Positions 46,901 through 59,696 of a stretch of 64,000 nt of DNA are shown here, in pieces; positions within the stretch are counted from its first letter, which is position 1, and each line of letters opens with the position of its first letter. This DNA is from Pratylenchus scribneri (taxonomy: Eukaryota > Nematoda > Chromadorea > Rhabditida > Pratylenchidae). The position numbers and the translations under genes are program-made. The stretch spans positions 186,001 to 250,000 of the forward strand of contig JAQSEB010000085.1 of assembly GCA_030063045.1 (NCBI GenBank), in the 5' to 3' direction. Under the pieces are notes generated by a model. The model did not search any database and was not told the DNA's origin. It saw only the letters and a program-made list of their open reading frames with translations.

Positions 46901-47529
46901 GTAAAAATTAATTAAAAATTTTAGGCTCGAATATTATTGGGAGAATATATTTTAACAAATCTTTTATTTTCGTAGAAAGCTTACAAAGAGTGGCACTTAT
47001 TTTGTAACAATAAGTGGGAGAAAATGGAATGTGAGAATAAAAATATTATAATTGCCATCCAAAAACGATTAGCAATCATTTTGCTGAGGGTGAAAATTTT
47101 TAGCACAGTTGGAAATTTTGGCATTTTTAAAAGCAATTTGTGCTAAAAACAGTTTTTTCGGAGTTTCAAAATTTTGGTAAAAGGATAAAATTGATTTTAT
47201 CTGGCAAATTTGTCATAAATCCACTTAAATGGCCAAAATCCACAAGTCAAAATTCGAAAGTCAGCGGAGGGGAGGAGGAGCTGGAAATGGATAACAATTA
47301 TGTGGTCAAATAAATTTGCTGCTAATTCGATTCAATTATTTATTTATTTATGTATATTTTTGGGTGGATATTGAATTCGATCCTCTGCGTGGGAAATAAT
47401 CCATCTACCCCCTTCAAATACATACATCCCTGCTTAAATTCATTAGAAGGGGAATGCTTGCTGTTGCCTGTTGGGATGAAAGTTTTGAAAAGAATTTTGA
47501 AAAACGAATTTTATTGAATGCGATGAAAA

Positions 47530-47710
47530 AATTTTGAGGCCATATAATTTGGCTATGGAATGTTGGGGCTAAGGATTAGATTTAGGATTAAGCTAAGTTT
47601 TGGGTTTATTAATTCTTGGCCAAAGCAATCATAAAGAAGTCTGATTTGGTCAATTTATATGGCCTAAAAATTGTTATTAGTTATATTTCAATGTTTTTTC
47701 CAGCAAATTA
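47530..47710 (+). repeat. Dispersed repeat family B, copy 2
   Basis: GAGGCCATATAATTTGGC, then TTAGATTTAGGATTAAGC, ATAAAGAAGTCTGATTTGG, ATGGCCTAAAAATTG and a TTTTCCAGCAAATT end, in the same order as the copy at 35770-35950. Confidence 0.5.
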
Positions 47711-50700
47711 AAAAATATCAAATTAAAAAGTGAATGCAAAATGGCATGCATAAAAACCATTTTTAGATTTAAATAGGCCCTTAAGCAAATTGGGTGGCAA
47801 ATTAATTGGTGAGCTAAGAAAAACATTTTTAATGGTAGTGGAATGTAAAGCATCATAAGAAGAGGATGGATGTCATCTTTGTTTCCATCACATTTGGCCC
47901 CTTTTAGCCCTCCATATTGAGAGGAAAAGAGTGGAGGCGGCATTTTTGCACGTGGGAAGAAAATGTTGGCCATAAATGGGAAAAGAGGCGCCGCCGCCGC
48001 TGGTGGAGCGCAACAAAAAGGTCGAAGCGAATGAAATTTGGACGATGGCACAAAAATGGGAGAAAAGGAAAGGCTCTGTGGTCAAATTTCTTTTTCGCGG
48101 TTTTCCCCCATTTCATTGTAGTCAAAAAAGGCGCGCGTCTGGTAGTCCCTGGGGGGAAGGCGATAATTGAATGGAAAATGGGCCAATCCATTCATTCATT
48201 CATTTGACGAAATTGAGAGGGGAAATGCCATAGAAAAATGGGCACAAAATGGAATGTGGGGGTGGAGGAGTGGATTGGCCAAAGGTGTCAAAAATGCAAA
48301 ATGAAATGATTAAAATGGAGGCAATGAATGAATTTGGGTGGCCAATGGCATTATTCCCTCCTTATAAATGGCAATGTAAAAATATAATATATAATGGCAT
48401 TTGCACAAATATTAGAGCATTAAACAATAATTTATTTTCAATTAGAATAGAATTAGAATTGCCAAAGTAAAGTTTGGAAAAAGCATTCATTTCACCTGCA
48501 ACTTTTTTATTGCAAATTTGGCATATTTTGAAGTCATATAATTGGGTAAAATTCTCTAAACTGAATCTCTGCTAAACCTGAGTCTAAACTAAAACTTAAG
48601 CCCTATTAATTACAAATAAGTTTTCAGAAGATTTTAATCAATGACTAATGCCTCAATTATGCCCTCAAAATTGGCAATTTTATTTTTGAATAAATTCAAT
48701 GATTTTGCAGTAAATTAATATTTTTTCATTGGATTTTGTTGCCAAAATTGGGCATAAATTAAATGCGCGCGTCATTCCGTACATTTTAGGAGGGCATTTT
48801 CATCTGTGCAGACATTTAATTAAGGGAACAAAAACCAGAAACCAACCATTCCCCACCCCCTTCATGCCATTCTAATAAATCCGAAGCCCCCACAGAAATG
48901 CTTCATCCTCCAAAACCATCATTAAAGCGCGATGCCCAAAAAAAGAAAGCAATAAATGAAAATGAAGAAGAATTTGTGGAGAATGGATTTGTGCGCTTTT
49001 TCATTATTATTTGTATAGCCGGCACAAAAATTCCCATGAAAAAAAGGAAGAAATGAGAGCGGAAATTGGGCACAATAAAATGAAGCCAATTTTTGGTTCA
49101 TTCATACAAAGGAAATCAAAAAGTTAGGGCCGCCACAAATTTGTGGTGGCATCCTTAATTGGAATATGAAATTATGGGAGAGGAATAAATGAATGAAAAA
49201 GAAAAATGTGGCGAATGAAGTTTGAGACAATTTAATGAGGAAGGCACAAATTAATTAATATTATTGGCCAATTTATATTAGCAAAATGTTGCGAAAAATA
49301 AAGTGAAGGAAATATATTTGGATTCCATTTAAAGTAAATGCCAAACTTTAAACCGGTTTAATTTAAATAAATTTCAATGCCAATTATGCCTATAAGGGCC
49401 TTTCCTATTCATCCTACTGTACCCACACTTTTTTTCTAATCATTCCGTCACCCTATCAATCAAATATTCCAATATGCCTTTTTATACCCGCTACTTTCCC
49501 CCAGAAAAGGTTTCCACTTTTCCGTCAACTTTTACGACTTTGAAAAATATATTTATTTTTCAATCAATTTATTAATGTAAACTAAAAACATTTTTGATTG
49601 TATTGTAATTTTTGATATATTATTTTTATTTGGCATTTTCCTCAACAAAATTGAATTATTGTTTGTGCTAATACTCCTCTCTATTTTATTGTTACCCTCG
49701 ACAAAATATGCTCTCCAAATTGCATATAAAATATAGTAAATTGGATAGAGTGGCACACCTCTCCAAAAAAAGATGAATGAATTTCCAATTTTGTTAATTC
49801 TCTGCCAAAATTGGAAAAATCAAAGACCAGAAGGGTCAAAAAATTTTGCAAATGCCAATTTTTGGAATGGCAAAAAAATTCGGCTGCTGGGGAGTGGCAA
49901 ATGACGCAAAAATGGCCGTTTTTTGGAGGAAGGGAATGGATGGTCTTCTTTTTAGAAACTTGGCCCAAGAAAAAGGTCGAATAAATTGGAAGGAAGTTGG
50001 CAAAAAAACTTAATTTAAAAATATTGAATTGGGAATTGAGATGGGGAAGAGGGGAAGGCAAATTGACGAAGGTAGACTAAATTGTTTTTGGTTTTGGCTG
50101 TTCATTTTTTTTGTCCAATTCTTCGAAATTTGAAGCAAAAGAATTTGGAAAAAAAAAACAATTTATTTGGGCAAATTAGTGCCAAAATTGAGTTGAAAAT
50201 ATTTTGCAAAAATGAGAAAGTCTGGGAATGAAAATGGATGGAAAATGGCTTTTTATTTAAGCAATTTTTAGTCATTTATTAATTTTTTTTATTGGTTCAT
50301 TTGATGGATTTGCTGGGAGGGAGAAGTTGAGAATTGAGACAGAATTAATCCTTTGCCCCGCCCAAGAAAACCTTGAAAATTAAACCGGAAACGGGGTTTT
50401 AACAAAGGGGATTTTTGGCCGTTCTCGAAAAGTGCTTTCCAAGAAAGTTGCCAATTTTCTATCAAAAATCCAAAGCCCCTGATTCCAGGGAAATTGGCCA
50501 CATCCAAAATTGGTTATCCCAATAAAGAGTACATCAGAATAAAATGATCATTGGAAATGTGCCACTAATTAATCAGGGAGGATAAAATAAAGATGGACAA
50601 AAATGGAAATGCGGCAAGCTTTGGAAGAATAAAATACAAATAATAAAGAAATGATTGGGTACATATTTGGAGTATACAGAATATTTCTGTATTTGAATGT

Positions 50701-52060
50701 GAATCGTGAATGGCATTTCCTTTTTATAAATGCCGAATAAAACAATAAATTTGGAATTATGAGTGGGTTTAATTAAAAAGGAAATGGCAGAATTTGCCAA
50801 AATAAAAGTGGAATGGCCATACAAATCAATTTTAATGAATGAAAAACCTTCGCAAATTATTGCATTTCAGCCCTCTGTTTTAAAATGATTTATTCGCCCC
50901 CAAATGTATTTATTAATCTTATCGACAATTTTATTAGAAGGATGCCGACATATTTACGCCCACAAATTTGCGGACAATCTAAGACTAATTCAATCTCAAT
51001 TCGGAGGGACCAATGAGCGTAATTCTTTCTCTATTTTTTGCGTGCCGGAATTGGCAAAGAAATTCTGGCCGACTTTGCTGAATGCCAATTTATTCTTTGG
51101 CCAAAGTCCAAAAGCTTTATTGGCAATTTTTTTTGATTTTTTGCAGAATTTCATTGGGAAATAAACAAAATTGGACAAAAGACAATTTTACAACAAAAAT
51201 GCAATTTTTGGAAGAAATTTTTATTGAAGAAAAATGAAAAAATGGAGGAAAATAAATAATATTTATATTTTGCATTGTTTTTTGTTATTTTTGTTTATTT
51301 GTTAATGTGGGAAAAAATTATGAATGAATTTGCAAAACATATGGAAAAAAAGAAGATAAATGGACTGAAATAGGTGCAAAAAATACATTGCGTGCCAAAA
51401 TTCGCGTCAATGCCAACTGCACAAGTTTTTCGTGTGGAGGCTGATAAATTAATTATGGACAAAGAAAAAGTCAATATTTGAGGAGGCCCAAATGGTAGAG
51501 GGGATTCATTTTTGGAGTTTGGATTGAATATAAAATTAATTAAATAATTAATTTGGGTTTTTAGATTGATTCAGATGCGTTTGCTTGGAATTAGAAGAAT
51601 ATTAAAAGGAGTATAAATATTAAATCTTAAATGGCATTTTTGCGTGTTCAAAAATGAATGAAGAATTATTCATTGACAATGAGTAATTAATTTCGCAATT
51701 GGATGGCTGCGCAATTTATTCGTATGGACAAAGGACAATTCGCAATTTATTGAAAAAAATTAAAAAAAAACTATAAAATAATTAAATATCAAAAAAATTG
51801 CGCATTTTCTGCCGAATGAAAATTATATAGAGGGAAAATTGATGGCCAAATTGTGTTTAAAATTATTTTGGGAAATTATGATCAATCTTTTTTTAATAAT
51901 ATTTCGTTAATTTTCATTAAAATTAATATAAATAATTAATGAATAAAAATAATGAAAAATGAAATTTAATTCCATTTTTAATGAAAAAAATGAGACAAAA
52001 AATTCTCAAATTTCCGAAATGGGCACAATTTGATGGGTGGACATTTTTAGCAAAGTTTAT

Positions 52061-52080
52061 GGGGGGGGGGGGGGGGGGGG
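52061..52080 (+). repeat. G homopolymer, 20 bases
   Basis: An uninterrupted run of 20 G. It sits inside two overlapping 150-codon frames, both of which are doubtful partly for this reason. Confidence 0.85.
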
Positions 52081-53023
52081 ACGCATTTATGAAATGGTTT
52101 TGGCTGAAATTAAAAGGCACTCACTACGGTGGTGGCCCAACATTATTTTGGGAGGGGATTGGCACCAACCAACCAATACACACATCAAAAACCAACATTT
52201 TTGGCTCAAATTATTCCACATTCCGTGCATTGGGCCCATTAAAATTGAGGGCAGCCATATTAAAAAGGAGGGGGATGGAATTGGTGGACAATTCAGCAGA
52301 ATTTTGGGACCCAATGAGAGGGGAATATGTTGGAGGGGAAATAATTTATATGGACCAGGGAATTGGCCAACAAATTGGCGTGCAAATTTGTTGTGGAGTA
52401 TTGGCATCAATCAACCAAAAAATGACACATTGATGGGTCGAAAATGTTCCCTAAAATGGATGGATGCAACATATTTGGGCCAATTCTCATAAATTCTATT
52501 AAAACATATTTTGGACATATTTTTGAGGCAAAAAGCCACCAAAATTAATCGCTCATTTTTGGAGGAAAGAATAATTAATTGGATAAATTGGATGATTAAT
52601 TGGACAATTATTAAATGCCAACTGTGATGAATTTGAATGGATGGGCAAATAAATGAAAGATAAATGAGGATTGATGGATAGGTTGGAAGTTGAATGCTTT
52701 TCCTGGGATCGGAAGGACATCAACAAAAAATTTGCCAAATTATTATTAATGCAATAAATTAGTTTAGGATATTTTAAATTATTCTTTGCAGACTGGAATA
52801 TTCTAAATGGGATGTTTCGATGTTTTTGGCTTTAGTTCATTAAGAAAAAGTTAATCAATCCGAGAAGGTGATATAAAATTCGAAAGCCCTAAATATTCTC
52901 TCTATTAAAAGCAGAATATTTCAACATTATTTTGGATACTTTTTTTAGAGGATATTTGAAAAATTTGGAATGGAAATTTTTAAATGATTTTTTTTTTTGA
53001 ATTTATATTCTCTATCCAAAATA

Positions 53024-53353
53024 AAATAGAGAATTTTCTGCTCTATCGAACCATATTAAAATCATTAAAAATGGTTTGAATTTAAGTGAGTTTTATAAGT
53101 AAACGAAAATGAGGCTACAGAATGCCCCAAATAAAGGAAGATTGCTTGCGGCAATCTCAAAGGAAGGATAGGCTGCTTGCTCTTCATTCCCTTTTTGATT
53201 GACCAATCAGCGAGAAGGAAGAGAGTATACTGTACTCAAATCGACCACTTTGCCATTTCCTTTGAATTTTTTGTACATTCATAACTTAATTCAATCTGAA
53301 TCATTTTTAATGAATTTGATGTGGTTTTATAGAGCGGAAAATTCTCTATTTTT
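53024..53353. mobile_element. Inverted-repeat (MITE-like) element, copy 1
   Basis: About 330 bp with imperfect terminal inverted repeats of about 60 bp. The left arm starts AAATAGAGAATTTTCTGCTC and the right arm, read inversely, starts AAATAGAGAATTTTCCGCTC. Both continue into TTCATTAAAAATG-like sequence (left ATCATTAAAAATGG). The interior has a smaller hairpin (GATTGCTTGCGGCAATC). There is no open frame of note. No clear target duplication was seen, so I do not assign a superfamily. Confidence 0.65.
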
Positions 53354-55794
53354 TAAAAATATTTTTAATAAATTATTGTAATTAAAAAGCCAATTCGTCT
53401 AAAAATTGTTTTAAATTTTAAAAGCTTTGAATGGGGCCTTCCTGAATTGGCGATAGCCTCGTTGAGCTATGGGCCAAAGACTAAGTTGGGAACATGAAAA
53501 AGAATCTTCTTTTACTGGCAAAATTGGATCATATGATATTTTCCAAATGGATTTTAATGTTTCATTTGAATATTTTTATCTTCAAAAAATGATATTTTAA
53601 GATATTTTGGAACATAAATTGAAAAGGATTGAACCAAATTTAGTAAATTTTGGTTGCCATTTTTGGCGGATAATCATTTAAAAGTGCGAATGAAAGTGGA
53701 AAATGCCAAAAATGGAAATAAAAATATATTCAATTTTAAAATATTTAGAATGAAGGAATAATAAATTCAATTAATTGATGAAAAGAAAAATGGTCAAATG
53801 AAAATTTTATGGGGGAAAGTGCAAATTTTGAATTTAAAATGTATTTGAAAAATTGAATTAATTGAAGATTATTTTCAAATTGAAGCACGCAAAGTGGGTG
53901 GGGAAAATTAAATTGAAAATAAAAGTATAAAATTTGAATGAAATTTAAATAAAACATTTTTTTAATAAAGCACAAAATGGAACATTTTAATTTTTAAAAT
54001 TTGTCAACTGCCAAATTAATTAGTAATTTTTAATTTTTTGTAAATAAATTCTCATTTTATTGTTAATTTTTACGATTATTTAAATATGAAACAATTGAAA
54101 AATTGAAAAAAAAAGAGTGAAAGAATACCATTGCCATCATCATTTTGGGCAATGGACCGAAATGATGGGTGGACGGCAGAAATGGCAAATTTTGAAAATG
54201 GAAAGATCAAAAATTATCCACAAAAAATTGGCCAATATTTTGTCAAAACTTTTCAAAGCTTAATTCTTTTTTTTTATACATTTTATGCCAATTTAAATCC
54301 CAAAATTTGTCTGTGAAAATGTTTCCATTTTTTCAGTTCCATTTTTAATTCCATCTTCAAATTTTGATGCGGAAATTGGCCAAAAAATAAATCAAAATTG
54401 ACAGTTTTAAAAGGAAATAAATGAAAGGAATAAAATGAATGGCCAAATGAAGGATTATTTTTTCCTTTATTAAAATTTGAATGAAATTATTTGGCCAAAT
54501 TTTCTTAAAAACAAAAAGATGGAAAAAAAGGAAATTAATTGCTGAATAATTATTCATTATTATTCCAGCAGTTATTTTATTTAAAAAAGAATGCATTTTA
54601 TGTCGGAAATAAAAAAAATGAATATTTTGTTGAATTTTGATTGTTTTTTAGAGGAAATTGGAGGGAATAAAATTGGCCAAAAGGCAAAAAAGCAGTTGGT
54701 GGCCATTGGCCAATTTAAAAACTTTGGAAAATAGAAACATTTTTGAGGTGCGAAATGGGCCAAAATTTGGGGGAGAACAGAGCAATTTGGTGGAATTGAA
54801 AGGCAAAAAATGTGAAAATGTGGTTTTAAATGTCCTCGACGTCAAAAGGGGGGAATTGGCACCAAAATCGACGACGATTATTTTTTCACCAAAATGGGCA
54901 AATTTGGTGGCAGTTAATATTAATATATTTTGTCATTTCCGGCAGGGAAATTGGAAAAAGGCAAAAGTTATTATAAAATTTAGAATAATTAAATTATAAA
55001 TCAATTCTCAACAATTATTTGCAAGATATTGGGAAAAAATCACCAAAAAATTAATTCTTTACTAGCCAAAATTGGATCTAAAAAAGTTGCCCATAATTTT
55101 TTATGAATCTTAAAAAAATATGCATTTTTGTCAGATATTTAATTAGCCAAATGTCCCTTAAGAAGAATATGGTAATAATCAGAAAGCAAATGCCTGAAGA
55201 AATATTCAATTTTCATACGAATTCGCCGCTTTTCATGTTTTCTGTAAGTACTCCCTGCGTATTGGTTTCATTTATGCCCTAAATTGCCAATTCTGCAAAG
55301 CTAAAAAAACATCTTTAACCCTCACCAATCTCAAAAAGCTGTTGCCAGCCAATTTTTTCAATTTTTTTTTTGGAAAAATAGATGTACCATTGGATGAATG
55401 GGGTGTAAATTAAAAAGGAGTTAAAATGGAATGAAATTGAGGTAAAAATGATTTATGAAAGAAGTTTTCGGGGAGGAATAAGTGAAAAAAAATGTTGTTT
55501 AATAGAATTGGAAAATTTTATAAATTATTTTGGAAGACAAACCCGAAAACAGAAAAATATTAATAATATTTTATTGAATTTGATGAAAATTGGATAATAA
55601 TGGGCTTATCTGTTTTTTAAACAAATTGGTCAATGCGAGTACATATTTGGCACATAAAAAGGGAATAATAGGCAAGCATTTTTGTGTTGTAAGCTCAATA
55701 TAATTGGTTTTTCAAATATTTTTCTATTATTTTTCACAAATAATATTGCAGCTATTTCCTTGGGAAATTCTTTGGGATGCCTCCGTCTAGTTGA

Positions 55795-55880
55795 GAACTA
55801 TCGATTTGGATGGTTTGGTTGGCAGGGATAAACCCATTGAACTGTTGCAATCTTTTTATCATTTTCAATACGTCACTTTC
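55795..55880 (+). repeat. Dispersed repeat family A, degraded copy
   Basis: Only the 3' part is recognisable: AAACCCATTGAACTGTTGCAA followed by TCTTTTTATCATTTTCAAT parallels the end of the copy at 30303. Weak evidence. Confidence 0.35.
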
Positions 55881-58706
55881 AGTGGTTTTCCCAAAAATTA
55901 TAAAATAATTCCCAATTCTTTGTACAAATAAATGTGCAAAATAGAAAATTATTGTTGAGGATTTAAATTTAGAAAAAATATTTTTAAAAATTCAAAAATG
56001 ATCAAACATCAAAATTTATTTTACAATGGAATGAGAATGCGCTGTGCATTGTGTGCACATTTTGGCATCCAGAAAAATATCCAGAGGGCTAATTATTCCA
56101 ATTATTTGTCCATTTGTTTTTGGTCATCATTTTCATCATTCATAAATAAATAATAATAAGCTAATTGGCCTCCCCCATTTTCTTCTTTTTTTGATTACAT
56201 TTTTGTTCAAAGCACATAAAAAATTTTTCCATTTGGTTTTAGTCAAGCAAAATCATGTGGCCCTAAAATTAAATGCCAAAAATGTGTGGAGGCTAATGCC
56301 GTGCCACACCCCATAATATGCCTAAAATGTCGAATTGAATATTTTATAATTAAATTGATTGAAATTTTGCTAAATTATGCGCAAATAAATTGGAAAGCTT
56401 TTTATCTCTACTCTTGAAAAAAAAAAGTTTGGAAAGAAATTCCATCGGAAAAAATGTTGATGAACTTGGCCAAAATTCAATTTCCAATTGCAATTGTTTA
56501 AAAAGGACAAAGCAGAATAAAAAAAAAATAAATTCAATTTCCTTTCGTGAATTCATGCCCAAAAAATCCTTTCAATTTTCTAAGGAAATGTGAACAAAAA
56601 TTCTTTATAAAATCCCAATGGAATTGAAGGGCAATAATTTGTGTTCTTTAAATAAATTCAAGGAAAAATGGAGGAATTTGCCATGTGGACTAATTTACAA
56701 TAATTAAAGGATAAAAGAGAAATGTGGAATATTTTCTTTTCATCAATTCACAATTTGCGTCATTCACATTTTACTAATTTATTTATTACATAAAAATGCA
56801 TATTTTTAACTTTTAATGATTTTAATTTGGTTTTTTCCAAAACTCAAAAATTTAATTGTTTTTTCAAATTTTTAATATTTTTTCACATTTTTAATTAAAA
56901 AATGAATCAGGAAATTAGAAATGCGAATTAATTAAAGTATTTCTTGTAATCTACCAATGGATTAATAAAAATACATAAAAAATGAAGGAAAAAACCATAA
57001 ATGAATGACTAAAATTAATAAATTGTAAATTGAATTGGAAATGAGGAAAAGATGGACAAAATGTTTTTTGTGATAATTGGAGTGAGGAAATGGCCAAAAT
57101 TACTGTTAATTGGACCGATGTCATATTTGGCCTAGATTTTTGGTACAAAATTAACAATTCCTATTGTTTAGGTATGTATATATCTCAAAAATTCATCGAA
57201 TATATGATAAAATGTATTTATAAAAATTAAAAGAATTGTTGGGTAAAATTTGCTTTTATCAATTTATTTAAAAAGGACCATTCCATTTTTCATCCGATTT
57301 TTTTATCTGAAAGGAATCTTTCTGAAGATATTTGAATTGAATTAATTTTGGGGAAGATTGTAAGGCGGAAATATTTTTATATGGATGGAAGTGAGTAAAT
57401 AAAATAAAAATAATAGGATTTGAAGGGGGAAAATGTTTTTGGCCATCTCGAAGATTGCCATTCAAAATTGGCCACTCATTCAGGGAATGGCAATTTTGTG
57501 GCCCATTTTAATCAGAATTTAATATGGGCATAAATATTTTTTATATTCGTTTGGATGAATTCACCCGCGGGGCAGCAGGGAGCACAGATTGCGTGTCCAC
57601 AAGGCCACTTTTTGATTAGGAAAAATATAAAAAATTAAAATTTCAAGAATTATTTGTTATGTTTAGACATGAAATTTTATTTGCAATTTATTCTATTTTT
57701 TGGGCATTTGAAAGCAAAAGCAATGATTTAATTTATTTTATTTGTGAAAGGATTCTGCTTTTTGGCAATTTTTCTATTCTACCGATGAAACAACAACAAT
57801 AGAAAAGTAAACATTTTAAAAATAATTCTTGGAATAAATATATCAAAAATTTTCCTTTCAAATTATTTTTTTTCAGTTATTTTTAGCCTTCCATTTTTCC
57901 ATATTTGGGTGGTTATTCATTCAAAATTGCATTGACATTTTCTGAATTTGTTTTTTTCCTCTTTTCCTGACATTTTCATTAATTTTGGTGTTTTTTATCA
58001 AAAATAAATTCAAAATAGAAAAAGCAATTAATTTGATCATAAATTTTCATGCAAAAAATCGGAATCCTTATAAGTTGGCCAAATCGGGCTCCATTCTGCC
58101 TAAGTGCCACTTTATTATAGCCAAATTATATTGTCTAAAGCTGCAAATTTCTCAACATGAAAATAAATATTAGTCCTAATTCAGGGTTAAAACTGTTTGG
58201 TCCGAGCCTTCACCGGAGGCCTCCTCAAAAGGACGGAATAGAATAAAGGATAAAGGGAATAGGGAACTCGACTTTTTTATCTATTTGAGTGGAAAAATTG
58301 TAATAACAGAACATCACAAAAATGAACGAAAATAAATATTTTAGTGGAAAAGAGCTGGTTTTTAAAAAGGCAGATTGAGGCAATATTTGATTGATAGGAT
58401 GAAGAGTGGTGATTGGGCAAAAGTGGAGGTACAGGGTACAGTATGCTGCATAGGAAAGGTCCTTGGGGATTATTGGAATTGACAATAAATTTATGTGATT
58501 TATTTGTGGGTAAATTATATTATATATTTTTCTAATTAAATAAATTAAGGAACAAATAAAAAGGAGTATTTGTGAAATTAATAAAAGCAAAAGCTGATGA
58601 TTTGATGAGTATTTAAAGAGTAAAATATTCGATCCTTTTTATTTCTACAATTCTAATTAAAAACTGTTCAGGCAGCCTTTTTAAAAAAACCCAACAACTC
58701 TTTTAA

Positions 58707-59198
58707 ATGCTACCAAAAATGGGCAAGACCACCACCACTCAGAATGCCTCAAATAGCATAAAACCCCCTTTTCAGTCCCCTCCCAATCCGGTGCCAATGC
58801 CAATTCCAATGTGCCTTTTTGTGCGCCAATTTTATTTGGAGAAAATGCATTGGAGCGGAAGTTGCGGCAATAAGGGGTGGGGGATGAGGAAAAAAGAAAG
58901 GAATGTTGCTTTTGCTTCAGATGAATTCATATTTTTAGCATCGGGAGAAGGATGCCAAATTGGGCCCCCCCCCCCAGGGCATGCCAATGCCATAGGGAAT
59001 TATATTGAATTGATAGAAGGAAATTGTTTCTTTATTGATGGATTAAAATTGAATTGTTTGAATGTTTTTTTAGCATCAAATAATTTAATCTTTGGATTAA
59101 TAAATTATTCAATGGAAATTGTGGTATTCGTCTACCAATTTTTTTTTTGTTCCTTGTTAAATGACCGAGGAAAATTGACCAAAAAAGCTTTTAAATAA
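58707..59198 (+). CDS. Doubtful 163-codon ORF
   Basis: The longest single open frame in the 15.7-kb gene-poor region, starting MLPKMGKTTTTQNASNSIKP. The first half is polar and Pro-rich; the second half has one or two hydrophobic stretches. It crosses an 11-C homopolymer at 58965-58975, so the frame depends on the exact tract length. There is no recognisable domain and no intron, unlike all supported genes here. It is more likely chance than a gene. Confidence 0.15.
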   Translation: MLPKMGKTTTTQNASNSIKPPFQSPPNPVPMPIPMCLFVRQFYLEKMHWSGSCGNKGWGMRKKERNVAFASDEFIFLASGEGCQIGPPPPGHANAIGNYIELIEGNCFFIDGLKLNCLNVFLASNNLIFGLINYSMEIVVFVYQFFFCSLLNDRGKLTKKAFK

Positions 59199-59696
59199 AT
59201 TGAAAAATGATGCGGAAGAGAGCAGAAATAGAAAAAATTAGAATGCGAATTGGCATTAATCCCAAAAATGGGTACAAAATAGTAAAATTTTAAATGGCAT
59301 AAAAGGTTGTTGTTGGATTTTTTAGTTTTATCATTTGATAAAATCTGTCATTAAACAATTTTTAATTTTTGATGAAAAAAACAATTTTTCCCTTAACATT
59401 AAATAATCAGAATACAAAATGGGATGGATGCCCATTTTGCATAAATCTTCTATAAAATTAATAATTGGCAAGTAAATTCGATTTTTTCCCAAATTTTCTT
59501 TTCGGTGTAAAGTGGCAAATTTGCCGGCATTGAAAACAATTTTTAATGTAATCTTTTTATCAACAGTTGAAAAGAAGCATTCAAAATATATATTGGAGTC
59601 AACAACAAAAATTAAATGATCAAAATTTGCTTCTTTTTAAGTGTCCGTAGACAAACATAATATAAGGCAACAAATTGTCTTCATCACTTTCTTAAT

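Larger units (their letters stand above)
43947..59696. other. Gene-poor region, 15.7 kb
   Basis: No multi-exon gene could be built. Many 60-150 codon frames exist, but they overlap in several frames and strands and show no family signature (47677-48207, 51981-52492, 54658-54999). Contents noted: GATG tetranucleotide repeats (about 44342-44362), dispersed repeat B copies (47530-47710 and weaker ones), a 20-G tract (52061-52080), an inverted-repeat element (53024-53353), a degraded repeat A copy (about 55800-55880) and a doubtful ORF (58707-59198). Confidence 0.5.

Noticed and set aside
47677..48207. Overlapping frames on both strands, up to 124 codons
   Set aside because: A GC-richer patch keeps several frames open on both strands; composition is low-complexity with no motif and no splice partners.
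51981..52492. Two overlapping 150-codon plus-strand frames
   Set aside because: Both pass through a 20-G tract, overlap each other in different frames and have no introns or family signature. They look like chance in a G-rich patch.
54658..54999. 113-codon plus-strand ORF
   Set aside because: Lys/Asn-rich, no recognisable domain, no intron and no neighbouring exon; its length is within chance for this AT-rich sequence read without stops.
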